From an uncultured Roseiflexaceae bacterium (lineage in GTDB: Bacteria; Chloroflexota; Chloroflexia; Chloroflexales; Roseiflexaceae), in the NCBI GenBank assembly GCA_937988885.1, contig CALKHR010000144.1, positions 1-16,509 of the forward strand: a stretch of 16,509 bases of DNA, read 5' to 3'. The notes under the pieces were generated by a model. That model searched no databases. It had not been told where the DNA came from and worked only from the letters and a program-made list of their open reading frames with translations. Numbering within the stretch: the first letter of the stretch is position 1; each line of letters starts with the position of its first letter. The position numbers were made by a program, and so were the translations under genes. This document shows, one piece after another, positions 1-6,304 of this stretch.

Positions 1-68
1 GCGCTTCCTCCGCGTGCCTGAAGGCAGCGGTTTCCAGCGCGCTTTCTTTCTATGAACTGAGATCCCTG

Positions 69-95
69 CGCCCGAACCTGCCTATTGTTCGGGCG
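69..95 (+). terminator. Stem-loop, probable terminator of an upstream gene
   Basis: A perfect 9-bp stem (CGCCCGAAC at 69-77 pairing with GTTCGGGCG at 87-95) encloses a 9-base loop. Only a weak T-rich tail follows (TTCGA), so termination may be inefficient. A reading frame open from the left edge stops at TGA 53-55, 13 bases before the stem, and could be the tail of a gene lying outside the window (last residues RAFFL). That tail is too short to identify, so it is not called separately. Confidence 0.4.
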
Positions 96-535
96 TTCGA
101 CCACGTGTACGCTGTTGGATGCGGAAAAGAACAAAATCAAGGCGAATCGACTAAGCCTGTAATGCCCAATCACATAGATGATCTGCGAACGCAACAACTC
201 CGCCACCTGCGATTCTGCGGTGCACGCTCAATAGGATGGGGAAAAAGAGAGATTGGAAGGGAATGGGCGATCGAGGGTGGCATTCGCAGCCTCAAGGTTC
301 TTTAGTGAACGCTACAGCCCTAACATAGCATACTGCATAACCGCCGTCAAATAGTGAAAAGTTTGCGCGAATCTCACCTCTCAGACATCCAAAAAGCACA
401 AATTTGTAGTAAACTGCATACACCCAACGTTTTGCAACGTATACGGACCACCGTATGCGAATATGCGTCCCTCCACCAAAGATACCCTTTCACTATCAAT
501 AAACCGCTCATCATACCTATTTCACCATCTGAAAA
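96..535. other. Non-coding region upstream of the IclR regulator
   Basis: No convincing gene is seen here. Short frames at 105-305 and 354-608 have no ribosome binding site and no recognisable protein family, and the second runs into the regulator gene in another frame. Composition turns AT-richer toward the regulator, as expected of a control region. The two inverted repeats nearest the promoter are listed separately. I see no tRNA or riboswitch-like fold. Confidence 0.6.
438..459. promoter_or_regulatory. Inverted repeat, candidate operator
   Basis: The arms CGTATACGG (438-446) and CCGTATGCG (451-459) are complementary over 9 bp, allowing one G-T pair, around the 4-base centre ACCA. It lies about 125 bases upstream of the regulator start, without a T-tract, so a protein-binding palindrome is more likely than a terminator. 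IclR-family proteins bind short palindromes of this kind, but assigning this site to the adjacent regulator is inference. Confidence 0.35.
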
Positions 536-552
536 AGAGATCGTTGATCTCT
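536..552. promoter_or_regulatory. Palindrome over the -35 region, candidate autoregulatory operator
   Basis: A 7-bp perfect inverted repeat, AGAGATC (536-542) and GATCTCT (546-552), has a 3-base centre. It covers the proposed -35 hexamer (544-549) of the regulator gene. A repressor bound here would block RNA polymerase, which fits the negative autoregulation common among IclR-family genes. The palindrome is visible in the sequence; its use by this protein is inference. Confidence 0.4.
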
Positions 553-573
553 ATCAGTTGAGGGTGCTATACT
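544..573 (+). promoter_or_regulatory. Sigma70-type promoter of the IclR gene
   Basis: TTGATC (544-549) and TATACT (568-573) are separated by 18 bases. The predicted transcription start near 580 falls only about three bases before the ATG at 583, and no Shine-Dalgarno sequence precedes that ATG. The transcript is therefore probably leaderless. Confidence 0.55.
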
Positions 574-582
574 GCAATTACT

Positions 583-1398
583 ATGGAACAAGTACTTTCA
601 TCATCTGAAAAGCAAGCGCCACGAAGCGATTTTATCCATTCGCTTGGTCGAGGCTTACAACTCCTCGAACTGTTGGCAGACGAGCCCGAAGGTATGCTCG
701 CCAAGACCATCAGTATGCGCAGCGGCTTTCACCTCAGCACCTGTTACCATCTGCTGAACACACTCGTCGCGAGCGGGTATGTGATCAAGCAGCCCAGCAC
801 GCAGCGCTTTGTGTTGACGAGCAAAATTCGCTTCACCAACCGAAGCCCATTCGGAGCAGCGCACGTACTGCCATTGCTACAGCCACATGTGCAATTGCTG
901 CGCGACACCACGCGCGAAACGGCGTATCTGTCACTGCGCGATGGCGATGAGATCGTTGTTAGTGCGATTGTGGATAGCCCTCGCAGCCTGCGGGTCGCGC
1001 TTCTGCGCGTCGGCTACAGCAATGGAAATCACGCCATGGCGTTGGGCAAAGCTATCCTAGCCTATCTCGACGAGCAGAGCGTGATACAGTACTTGGAGCG
1101 CCACGGCATGCCTGCGCTCACCACTCACACCATCACCTCACCCAACGCGTTCGTCGCGGAGTTGACCACCACGCGTACCCGGGGCTACGCGCTCGATGAG
1201 GAGGAGTTCGCCGACGAAACCTGCTGTATCGCGGCACCGATCTTCGCCAGCCATGGCCGCGTGATCGGTTCAATCGGTATCGCACAGCCAGTGAACCGCT
1301 ACAGATCCAATGGGAGCGACCTGATCGCGACAGTGATCGACAGCGCCAAAGCCGCAACCCGCGCCCTGGCCCTTCAGGATCACCTCGCGCTCTCGTAG
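583..1398 (+). CDS. IclR-family transcriptional regulator
   Basis: A 271-residue protein with the IclR layout. Residues about 20-70 form the N-terminal winged helix-turn-helix (SLGRGLQLLELLAD, then a recognition-helix segment with STCYHLLNTL and wing residues near SGYV). From about 85 to the end lies the effector-binding domain, with the typical HAMALGKAILAYL and GSIGIAQPV stretches. IclR proteins are cytoplasmic dimers or tetramers that bind small organic acids or aromatic metabolites. The gene lies 77 bases upstream of the dehydrogenase genes in the same direction, so control of that cluster is the natural inference; the effector cannot be read from sequence. The ATG at 583 has no ribosome binding site and sits next to the predicted transcription start. 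Acetoin operons elsewhere are usually run by the sigma54 activator AcoR, so an IclR regulator is a departure. Confidence 0.9.
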   Translation: MEQVLSSSEKQAPRSDFIHSLGRGLQLLELLADEPEGMLAKTISMRSGFHLSTCYHLLNTLVASGYVIKQPSTQRFVLTSKIRFTNRSPFGAAHVLPLLQPHVQLLRDTTRETAYLSLRDGDEIVVSAIVDSPRSLRVALLRVGYSNGNHAMALGKAILAYLDEQSVIQYLERHGMPALTTHTITSPNAFVAELTTTRTRGYALDEEEFADETCCIAAPIFASHGRVIGSIGIAQPVNRYRSNGSDLIATVIDSAKAATRALALQDHLALS

Positions 1399-1462
1399 AA
1401 AGGAGTTTGCATAGGCTCGCTCGCAACTGTCTTTTTCCCCTATTCTGATCGCTACTTTTCAC

Positions 1463-1470
1463 AAGGAGGT
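1463..1470 (+). promoter_or_regulatory. Strong Shine-Dalgarno site fixing a GTG start
   Basis: AAGGAGGT lies 5 bases upstream of GTG 1476-1478. It selects this GTG as the E1 alpha start. No convincing -35/-10 pair is seen in 1399-1462 (only an isolated TATTCT at 1441), so the dehydrogenase genes may be read through from the regulator promoter. Confidence 0.75.
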
Positions 1471-1475
1471 GGATT

Positions 1476-2483
1476 GTGGAACCGACGACTGCTCAGTTGC
1501 ACTGGATGTACGAGACCATGGTGAAGATTCGGCACTACGAAGAGACCATGGCGAAAGTGTACCTCGAAGGCAAACTCCCCCCACACATTCAGAAAGGCCT
1601 GGCCTTCGATATTGGATCTGGCCCCGTTCCTGGCGAAATGCACCTCGCAGCCGGACAAGAACCCGTTGCAGTTGGCGTTTGTGCGCACCTTACCGATAAC
1701 GACACCGTAGTTGGCACGCACCGTCCCCACCACTTCGCGATCGCAAAAGGCGTTCCGCTCGACAAGATGACCGCCGAGATGTTCGGCAAAGTCACTGGCT
1801 TGGGGCGCGGCAAAGGCGGGCACATGCACCTGTTCGATCCGGCCCATAAGTTCAGTTGTAGCGGCATCATCGGCGCGAGCCTGCCACCGGCCTGCGGCGC
1901 AGCCTTGGCGGCCAAGAAGCGCGGCAAGGATTGGGTCGCTGTGGCGTTCTTCGGCGATGGAGCCGCCAACCAAGGCTCGTTCCACGAATCGCTGAACTTG
2001 GCCGCACTGTGGAAATTGCCCGTCATCTTTGTCTGCGAGGACAACAAGTACGCCATCTCGGTCGAGAAGTCGGAATCGACCTCGGTTGCCTGGAACGCCG
2101 AGCGGGCCGCCTCGTACGGGATGCCCGGCGTGTTGGTCGAGCGCAACGATGCGTTGGAGGTGTTCCAAGCCGCTGGCGCCGCGATCGCACGGGCGCGCAA
2201 CGGCGACGGCCCCAGCCTGATCGAGGTCAAGACCGACCGCTACTTCGGCCACTTCCAGGGCGATGCTGAGGTGTATCGGCCCAAGGGCGAGACCGATGAA
2301 CTGCGCAAATCCGACCCGATCAAAACCTTCGCGGACTACTTGCGCACCCACAACCTGCTCGACGATGCGACGGAACAGCAGCTGAGCAGCCGGGCCAAGC
2401 AGGCGGTGAGCGAAGCGTTTGAGTTTGCGCGCACCAGTCCCTACCCAGAGCCCGAAGAAGCGCTGCTGCATGTCTTTGTGTAA
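1476..2483 (+). CDS. acoA: Thiamine-diphosphate dehydrogenase E1 alpha subunit, acetoin type
   Basis: This 335-residue protein is full length for an E1 alpha subunit of the 2-oxo-acid/acetoin dehydrogenase family. The thiamine-diphosphate/Mg motif runs from G160-D-G (GDGAANQGSFHESL) to N190 in CEDNKYAIS, about 30 residues later as expected. The conserved active-site stretch GTHRPHH (80-86) and GRGKGGHMH (about 110-118) are also present. With the E1 beta subunit it decarboxylates or cleaves the substrate and transfers the acyl group to the lipoyl arm of E2, in the cytoplasm. Start is GTG with a near-perfect Shine-Dalgarno site. E1 beta begins 41 bases downstream. Sequence alone does not separate acetoin, pyruvate and branched-chain substrates; the acoX-like gene downstream favours acetoin. 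Confidence 0.85.
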   Translation: MEPTTAQLHWMYETMVKIRHYEETMAKVYLEGKLPPHIQKGLAFDIGSGPVPGEMHLAAGQEPVAVGVCAHLTDNDTVVGTHRPHHFAIAKGVPLDKMTAEMFGKVTGLGRGKGGHMHLFDPAHKFSCSGIIGASLPPACGAALAAKKRGKDWVAVAFFGDGAANQGSFHESLNLAALWKLPVIFVCEDNKYAISVEKSESTSVAWNAERAASYGMPGVLVERNDALEVFQAAGAAIARARNGDGPSLIEVKTDRYFGHFQGDAEVYRPKGETDELRKSDPIKTFADYLRTHNLLDDATEQQLSSRAKQAVSEAFEFARTSPYPEPEEALLHVFV

Positions 2484-2524
2484 TCCGCTCCATTCTCACG
2501 ATTCATCAATGAGGAGGAATCATC

Positions 2525-3565
2525 ATGAGTGCACCCCGTAAACTGACGATGGCGGCGGCCATCTCGGAAGCAATCGCCCAGGAGATGGAGCGTGATCAAG
2601 ATGTGTTTGTGTTGGGCGAGGATGTCGGCAAATACGGCGGCATCTTCGGTGCAACCCAGAACCTGCTCAGTAAATTCGGCAGCGACCGCGTGATGGACAC
2701 GCCGATCTCGGAGACGGCCTTCATCGGCACGGCCATCGGCGCGGCGAGCGAGGGTATGCGCCCGATCGTCGAGCTGATGTTCATCGACTTCTTCGGCGTT
2801 TGTATGGACATGATCTACAACCATATGGCCAAGAACATCTACATGGCGGGCGGCAACATCCAGATGCCCGTGGTGTTGATGTCGGCGATCGGCGGCGGCT
2901 ACAACGACGCGGCGCAGCACTCGCAGTGCTTGTACGCCACCTTCGCGCATATGCCGGGTCTCAAGGTTGTGGTGCCCTCGAACGCCTACGACGCCAAAGG
3001 GTTGATGATCGAGGCGATCCGCGACAACAACCCGGTGTTGTACCTGTTCCACAAGGGCATTATGGGCCTACCTTGGATGGCCTACTACGAGGGCAGCACC
3101 AACGAGGTGCCCAGCGAGCCGTACACCATCCCGTTCGGCAAAGCGAATGTGGTACGCGAGGGCAGCGATCTCACGATTGTGACGCTGAGCCAGATGGTGC
3201 AGAAGGCTATCCTGGCCGCACAAACACTGGAGCAGGAGGGCATCAGCGCGGAGGTGATCGACCTGCGCACACTGGTGCCGCTGGATGTCGAGACGGTGGT
3301 CGCATCGGTGAAGAAGACCGGGCGATTGCTGGTCGCTGATGAGGATTATCTGAACTTTGGTCTATCGGGCGAGATCAGTGCGATCGTGGCCGAGCGTTTG
3401 GATGAGATTGCGCTCAAAGCGCCGATCGCGCGGCTGGGTGTGCCGGGCATCCCGATCCCCTACAGCCGACCGCTCGAGCAATTTGCCATTCCACAAACTG
3501 AAACGATTACCAAGGCAGCACGACAACTGATGGGCGGTCGCGTGCTGGCAGGAGCAGTAGCATGA
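2525..3565 (+). CDS. acoB: Thiamine-diphosphate dehydrogenase E1 beta subunit
   Basis: A 346-residue E1 beta subunit, complete at both ends. The start is supported by GAGGAGG (2511-2517) 7 bases upstream of ATG. Visible family motifs are LGEDVGKYGGIFG (30-42), the cofactor-activating glutamate E63 in TPISETAFIG, EGMRPIVELMFIDF (76-89), QHSQ (131-134) and HMPGLKVVVPS (142-152). The C-terminal transketolase-like domain carries GSDLTIVTLSQMV and DLRTLVPLD. It pairs with the preceding alpha subunit as the alpha2-beta2 E1 heterotetramer. Its stop overlaps the E2 start by ATGA, implying translational coupling within one mRNA. Confidence 0.88.
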   Translation: MSAPRKLTMAAAISEAIAQEMERDQDVFVLGEDVGKYGGIFGATQNLLSKFGSDRVMDTPISETAFIGTAIGAASEGMRPIVELMFIDFFGVCMDMIYNHMAKNIYMAGGNIQMPVVLMSAIGGGYNDAAQHSQCLYATFAHMPGLKVVVPSNAYDAKGLMIEAIRDNNPVLYLFHKGIMGLPWMAYYEGSTNEVPSEPYTIPFGKANVVREGSDLTIVTLSQMVQKAILAAQTLEQEGISAEVIDLRTLVPLDVETVVASVKKTGRLLVADEDYLNFGLSGEISAIVAERLDEIALKAPIARLGVPGIPIPYSRPLEQFAIPQTETITKAARQLMGGRVLAGAVA

Positions 3566-4578
3566 TCCAATTGACGCTTCCAGAAGAGGCGTGGGGCGAT
3601 GTCGATGAAGGTACCGAGGCGTTGCTCGACCGCTGGCTTGTGGCGGTCGGCGAGCGGGTGAGCGCGGGCCAGGCGCTGGCCGAGGCGGTGCTGGTCAAAA
3701 CCAATTTCGAGATCAGCGCGCCTGCGGATGGAGTGCTGACCGAGATCCTTGTGCAGGAATCCGATACGTTCGGGCGCGGCGTACCGATCGGTCTCTTCCA
3801 GGCCGATGGTGATGCGGCAAGCGCAGCACCCTCTGCCCCCGAGCCAACAACGACAAGCGCACCAACACCGAGCGAGCCTGTCGTGAATGCACCGAGCAGT
3901 GCGCCCATCGCACCTGTACAGGTGTTCCCGTTCACTGGTATTCGCGGTAGCGTGGCGCGAGCGATGAGCCAAGCCTGGCAAGCGCCACAGGTGGCGATGG
4001 GCCTCGATGTCGATATGACACGTTGCCTTGCGCAGCGCGATGCGTTGCGCAAGGCCAACAACATCAAGCTCTCCGTCACGCCGCTGATCATCAAGGCCGT
4101 GGCGAACGCGCTGAAGCTGCACCCACGCCTCAACGCGCACGTCAGCGAGCAGGGCGTGGAGTTGCTCGATGGTGTCCATATCTCGTTGGCGGTCAGCCTC
4201 GACGATGGCCTCGTCACACCTGTGATCCGCAACGCCGATTCGCTGTCGGTGCTGGAGATCAACGAGCAGATGGCGCAGTTGGTCGATGGGGCGCGCTCGG
4301 GCACGCTGCCACCGAGCGCGTACCAAGGTGGCACGTTCACCGTGAGCAACTTGGGCATGACGAATGTGCAATGGTTCACGCCCGTGCTGAACCCGCCGCA
4401 GGCCGCGATCCTTGGCGTGGGGCAGGTGGCGCAGCGAGCCGTGGTGAGCAACGATGCCGTCAAGGTGGCGCAGATGCTCACGCTGACGCTGGTGTTTGAT
4501 CACCGCGCCGTCGATGGCTTCCCCGCCGCGTTGTTCTTGGGCGATCTGCGCTCGTTGCTGGAGGAAGCCGATTTGTAG
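3562..4578 (+). CDS. acoC: Short dihydrolipoamide acyltransferase (E2) lacking a visible subunit-binding domain
   Basis: This 338-residue E2 has an N-terminal lipoyl domain (about 1-80). K46 in VLVKTNFEISAP aligns with the lipoylated lysine of the usual ETDK turn, though the flanking residues are atypical. An Ala/Pro/Ser/Thr-rich swinging linker follows (about 84-118), then the catalytic acyltransferase domain (about 121-338) beginning FPFTGIRGSVARAM. It ends with the active-site motif DHRAVDG, containing H314 and D318. It would move the acyl group from lipoamide to CoA. The linker runs straight into the catalytic domain, with no peripheral-subunit-binding domain of the usual ASPAVRRLA...GTGPGGRI type. 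No E3 dihydrolipoamide dehydrogenase gene is nearby. Its start overlaps the E1 beta stop. Confidence 0.85.
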   Translation: MIQLTLPEEAWGDVDEGTEALLDRWLVAVGERVSAGQALAEAVLVKTNFEISAPADGVLTEILVQESDTFGRGVPIGLFQADGDAASAAPSAPEPTTTSAPTPSEPVVNAPSSAPIAPVQVFPFTGIRGSVARAMSQAWQAPQVAMGLDVDMTRCLAQRDALRKANNIKLSVTPLIIKAVANALKLHPRLNAHVSEQGVELLDGVHISLAVSLDDGLVTPVIRNADSLSVLEINEQMAQLVDGARSGTLPPSAYQGGTFTVSNLGMTNVQWFTPVLNPPQAAILGVGQVAQRAVVSNDAVKVAQMLTLTLVFDHRAVDGFPAALFLGDLRSLLEEADL

Positions 4579-4600
4579 GGCACTACGGCACATGCCTTTC

Positions 4601-4647
4601 GTGTGGCATCGAAACTTCTGTGAGGAACTGAAGTTTCGATGCCACAT
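4601..4647 (+). terminator. Long perfect hairpin after acoC, probable operon terminator
   Basis: The arms TGTGGCATCGAAACTTC (4602-4618) and its reverse complement (4630-4646) form 17 uninterrupted pairs, with one more G-T pair outside and an 11-base loop. It starts 22 bases after the acoC stop and is followed by a short TTTC tail. It could end the acoA-acoB-acoC transcript or protect its 3' end. The stem is longer than a typical terminator, so a small mobile or repeated palindrome is an alternative. Confidence 0.55.
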
Positions 4648-4705
4648 TTCTACCATGTATAAGCTGGTGTTACATTGCAAGTGATACCAGCACTTTCAAG
4701 GGGCA

Positions 4706-4746
4706 GTGATGTTGATGCGCTGTTACGCGCAGCGCATCAACATCAC
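4706..4746. repeat. Second perfect 17-bp inverted repeat
   Basis: GTGATGTTGATGCGCTG (4706-4722) pairs perfectly with 4730-4746 around a 7-base loop. On the + strand it is followed by an A-run (AAAAAA), not a T-run, and on the minus strand the T-run precedes the stem. It therefore fits a canonical terminator poorly on either strand. It may be a structured RNA element, a processing site or a small palindromic repeat. Confidence 0.5.
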
Positions 4747-4836
4747 AAAAAACGGACAGTACCTTGCTGCCGCAGGCTACAATAGCTTTGTCATTGTTCA
4801 ACGAATGTCGTATCAACCCAAGCATCAACCAACTAC

Positions 4837-4863
4837 AATCTGCGTAATCTGTGAAATCTGTGG
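4837..4863 (+). repeat. Three tandem 9-bp units AATCTGNGN
   Basis: AATCTGCGT, AATCTGTGA and AATCTGTGG lie head to tail. The last copy with its flanks (4852-4866, TGAAATCTGTGGATG) recurs exactly in inverted orientation at 6006-6020, on the other side of the acoX-like gene. Confidence 0.6.
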
Positions 4864-4912
4864 ATGATCAACATCAGTGGATGTTCCCCACAACGGCTCT
4901 GTAAGTTTGCGG

Positions 4913-4918
4913 TACAAT
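4913..4918 (+). promoter_or_regulatory. Candidate -10 box for the acoX-like gene
   Basis: TACAAT sits 61 bases upstream of the preferred ATG at 4980. No good -35 hexamer is seen at 16-18 bases spacing, so support is partial. If used, transcription starts near 4925, which excludes the in-frame ATG at 4917 as start codon. Confidence 0.35.
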
Positions 4919-4979
4919 GCCTGCGGCATACGTCTCTTTCTACTCGCCGCACCTTCTGTACTGCACTGGAAATAGAATC

Positions 4980-5987
4980 ATGACACAAGAATCCATCGCG
5001 GTCGGCATCTTGGCGAATCCCTCATCCGGACGCGATATTCGGCGACTCCTGGCACGCGCCTCTGTCTATCCCACCTCCGAGAAGATCAACGATGTGTTAC
5101 GGCTCCTGACGGCGTTGGGCTCGCAGGGCGTAACCGATGCGTGGATGATGCCCGATGTAGGCGGCATCACGCATGCGGTGATGCGCACCGTCAACCACGA
5201 GCGCAAACGTGGCGCGGCGCTGCCGCAGGTGCATATGGTGAAGTTCGAGGCCGAGGATTCGGTTTGGGATACGTGGCGGGCCGTCGAACTGATGGTGAAG
5301 GCGGGTGTTCGGGCGATCGCGGTGCTCGGTGGCGATGGCACACACCGCGCGGTGACGCGCTACTGCAGCGACATACCGATGGCGACGCTCTCGACGGGCA
5401 CCAACAACGCCTTCCCTGCCATGCGCGAGGCGACCACCACCGGCTTGGCGATGGGCTTATACGTGAGCGGGCGCGTGCCCGCCGAGGTGGCGCTGCGCCG
5501 CAATAAGATTCTGCGGGTGCAGCACGGCAATCGCAACGAGATCGCGCTGGTGGATGTCTGCGTAACGAGTCAGCCGTTTGTGGGCGCGCGGGCGGTGTGG
5601 CAACCGAACGAGTTGCGGCAGTTGTTCGTGACGTTCGGCGAACCCGATGCAATTGGGCTTTCGTCGATCGCGGGGTTGGCGCTGCCGACATCGCGCCTCG
5701 ATCCGTATGGCGTGCAGTTGCGCTTCGGCGGGGAGCGGCGGTTGCTCGCGCCGATCGCGCCCGGCCTGATGGAGTATATCCCGATCTCATCGGCGGAGCG
5801 CTTGGAGCCGAATCAGCCCGTTGCGATCGACGCTGGCACTGGCACGGTGGCGCTGGATGGCGAGCGCGAGATCGAGTTTACGCCGGACAGCCTCGTGACG
5901 GTGGAGTTGGACCTGAACGGGCCGTTCACGATCGCGGTCGAGCCGACGTTGATGTATGCGGCGCAACAGGGTCTATTGTGGGAATAG
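4980..5987 (+). CDS. acoX: AcoX-like ATP-NAD kinase-fold protein
   Basis: This 335-residue protein opens with ILANPSSGRDIRRLLARASVY, followed by EKINDVLRLLTALGSQGV. It carries the NAD-kinase/diacylglycerol-kinase-type nucleotide motif VLGGDGTHRAV and then STGTNNAFP. That combination is characteristic of AcoX, a protein of unknown biochemical role encoded with acoABC in acetoin operons of several bacteria. The C-terminal half is a beta-rich domain as in NAD kinases. NAD(H) phosphorylation is plausible but unproven for AcoX. ATG 4980 is chosen over in-frame ATG 4917 because the extra 21 residues have no family character and the earlier ATG lies in a -10 box. It has the same orientation as acoABC, but a gap with two hairpins suggests its own transcript. 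Confidence 0.75.
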   Translation: MTQESIAVGILANPSSGRDIRRLLARASVYPTSEKINDVLRLLTALGSQGVTDAWMMPDVGGITHAVMRTVNHERKRGAALPQVHMVKFEAEDSVWDTWRAVELMVKAGVRAIAVLGGDGTHRAVTRYCSDIPMATLSTGTNNAFPAMREATTTGLAMGLYVSGRVPAEVALRRNKILRVQHGNRNEIALVDVCVTSQPFVGARAVWQPNELRQLFVTFGEPDAIGLSSIAGLALPTSRLDPYGVQLRFGGERRLLAPIAPGLMEYIPISSAERLEPNQPVAIDAGTGTVALDGEREIEFTPDSLVTVELDLNGPFTIAVEPTLMYAAQQGLLWE

Positions 5988-6005
5988 TGGAATAGTGTAA
6001 ACGAA

Positions 6006-6020
6006 CATCCACAGATTTCA
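6006..6020 (-). repeat. Inverted copy of the AATCTGTGGATG repeat
   Basis: The reverse complement reads TGAAATCTGTGGATG, identical over 15 bases to 4852-4866. The two copies bracket the acoX-like gene in inverted orientation. Confidence 0.6.
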
Positions 6021-6050
6021 GAACAGGCTGTAACGTTATCTCACGTTATG

Positions 6051-6090
6051 CAAAGTCGAGGCGCTGCCACACGCAGCGCCTCGACGTTTG
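6051..6090. terminator. Bidirectional terminator-like hairpin
   Basis: GTCGAGGCGCTG (6055-6066) pairs with CAGCGCCTCGAC (6074-6085) over 12 bp with a 7-base loop. AAA on the left (6052-6054) can pair with TTT on the right (6087-6089) past one bulged G. It lies 63 bases after the acoX-like stop and beyond the end of the converging M20 gene, so it could serve both. The T-tract is short. Confidence 0.55.
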
Positions 6091-6304
6091 ATTCTGTGCA
6101 TCCCAATGCGGGTAACGATGCAGCATTGATGGGCCGCGAGCAGAGCGGCGCGCGTTGTGGCGCGCAGCGCCATAGCTGTCCGAGCGCGCATACGTTGTAC
6201 ACGACGTTGTTTGCCCGCAGCGACGGGCGTTGAGGCGCTGGCTGCTCCTTTTTTCCCAAACCAACAGACCACGTTGCAGCAGCAATACGTTTTATGTCAA
6301 TAGA

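Larger units (their letters stand above)
4579..4979. other. 401-base intergenic region with two long hairpins and a 9-bp repeat
   Basis: No gene is recognised here. In order it holds a 17-bp hairpin just after acoC, a second perfect 17-bp hairpin (4706-4746), a 14-base segment (4766-4779) whose reverse complement recurs at the right end of the window, three copies of an AATCTGNGN unit (4837-4863), and a candidate -10 box before the acoX-like gene. Coding reach upstream of ATG 4980 to another in-frame ATG at 4917 is possible, but that ATG overlaps the -10 box. Confidence 0.6.
5988..6304. other. Convergent intergenic region, highly structured
   Basis: This 317-base stretch lies between the ends of two converging genes. 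It holds an inverted copy of the AATCTGTGG-type repeat (6006-6020), a strong hairpin (6051-6090), a weaker one (CCCAATGC at 6102-6109 with CATTG/GGG at 6124-6133), a 5-bp GCCCG/CGGGC stem (6213-6228) and a further copy of GAGGCGCTG at 6232-6240. Several short frames on both strands exist only because the DNA is palindromic and GC-rich. None resembles a gene. Confidence 0.6.

Noticed and set aside
354..608. 84-codon frame before the IclR gene
   Set aside because: It starts at GTG without a ribosome binding site, contains the promoter and palindromes, and overlaps the regulator start in another frame.
1407..1448. Possible 13-codon leader peptide (TTG start) after an AAGGAG
   Set aside because: The spacing of one base between the AAGGAG and the TTG is too short for initiation, and no attenuator-like structure follows.
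1452..2471. Long minus-strand open frame opposite the E1 alpha gene
   Set aside because: It is antisense to a fully recognised gene, has no family motif or ribosome binding site, and arises from GC-rich codon positions.
3460..4680. 406-codon minus-strand open frame opposite acoC
   Set aside because: It is Arg/His/Gln-rich, has no recognisable domain, and covers the opposite strand of a clear E2 gene plus its hairpin.
6098..6109. 12-mer GCATCCCAATGC repeated at 16398-16409
   Set aside because: Several 12-base matches are expected by chance in a window of this length, and the flanks do not align.
6036..6285. Overlapping short frames on both strands in the convergent region
   Set aside because: They coincide with hairpins and palindromic GC-rich DNA, contradict one another, and show no protein family character.
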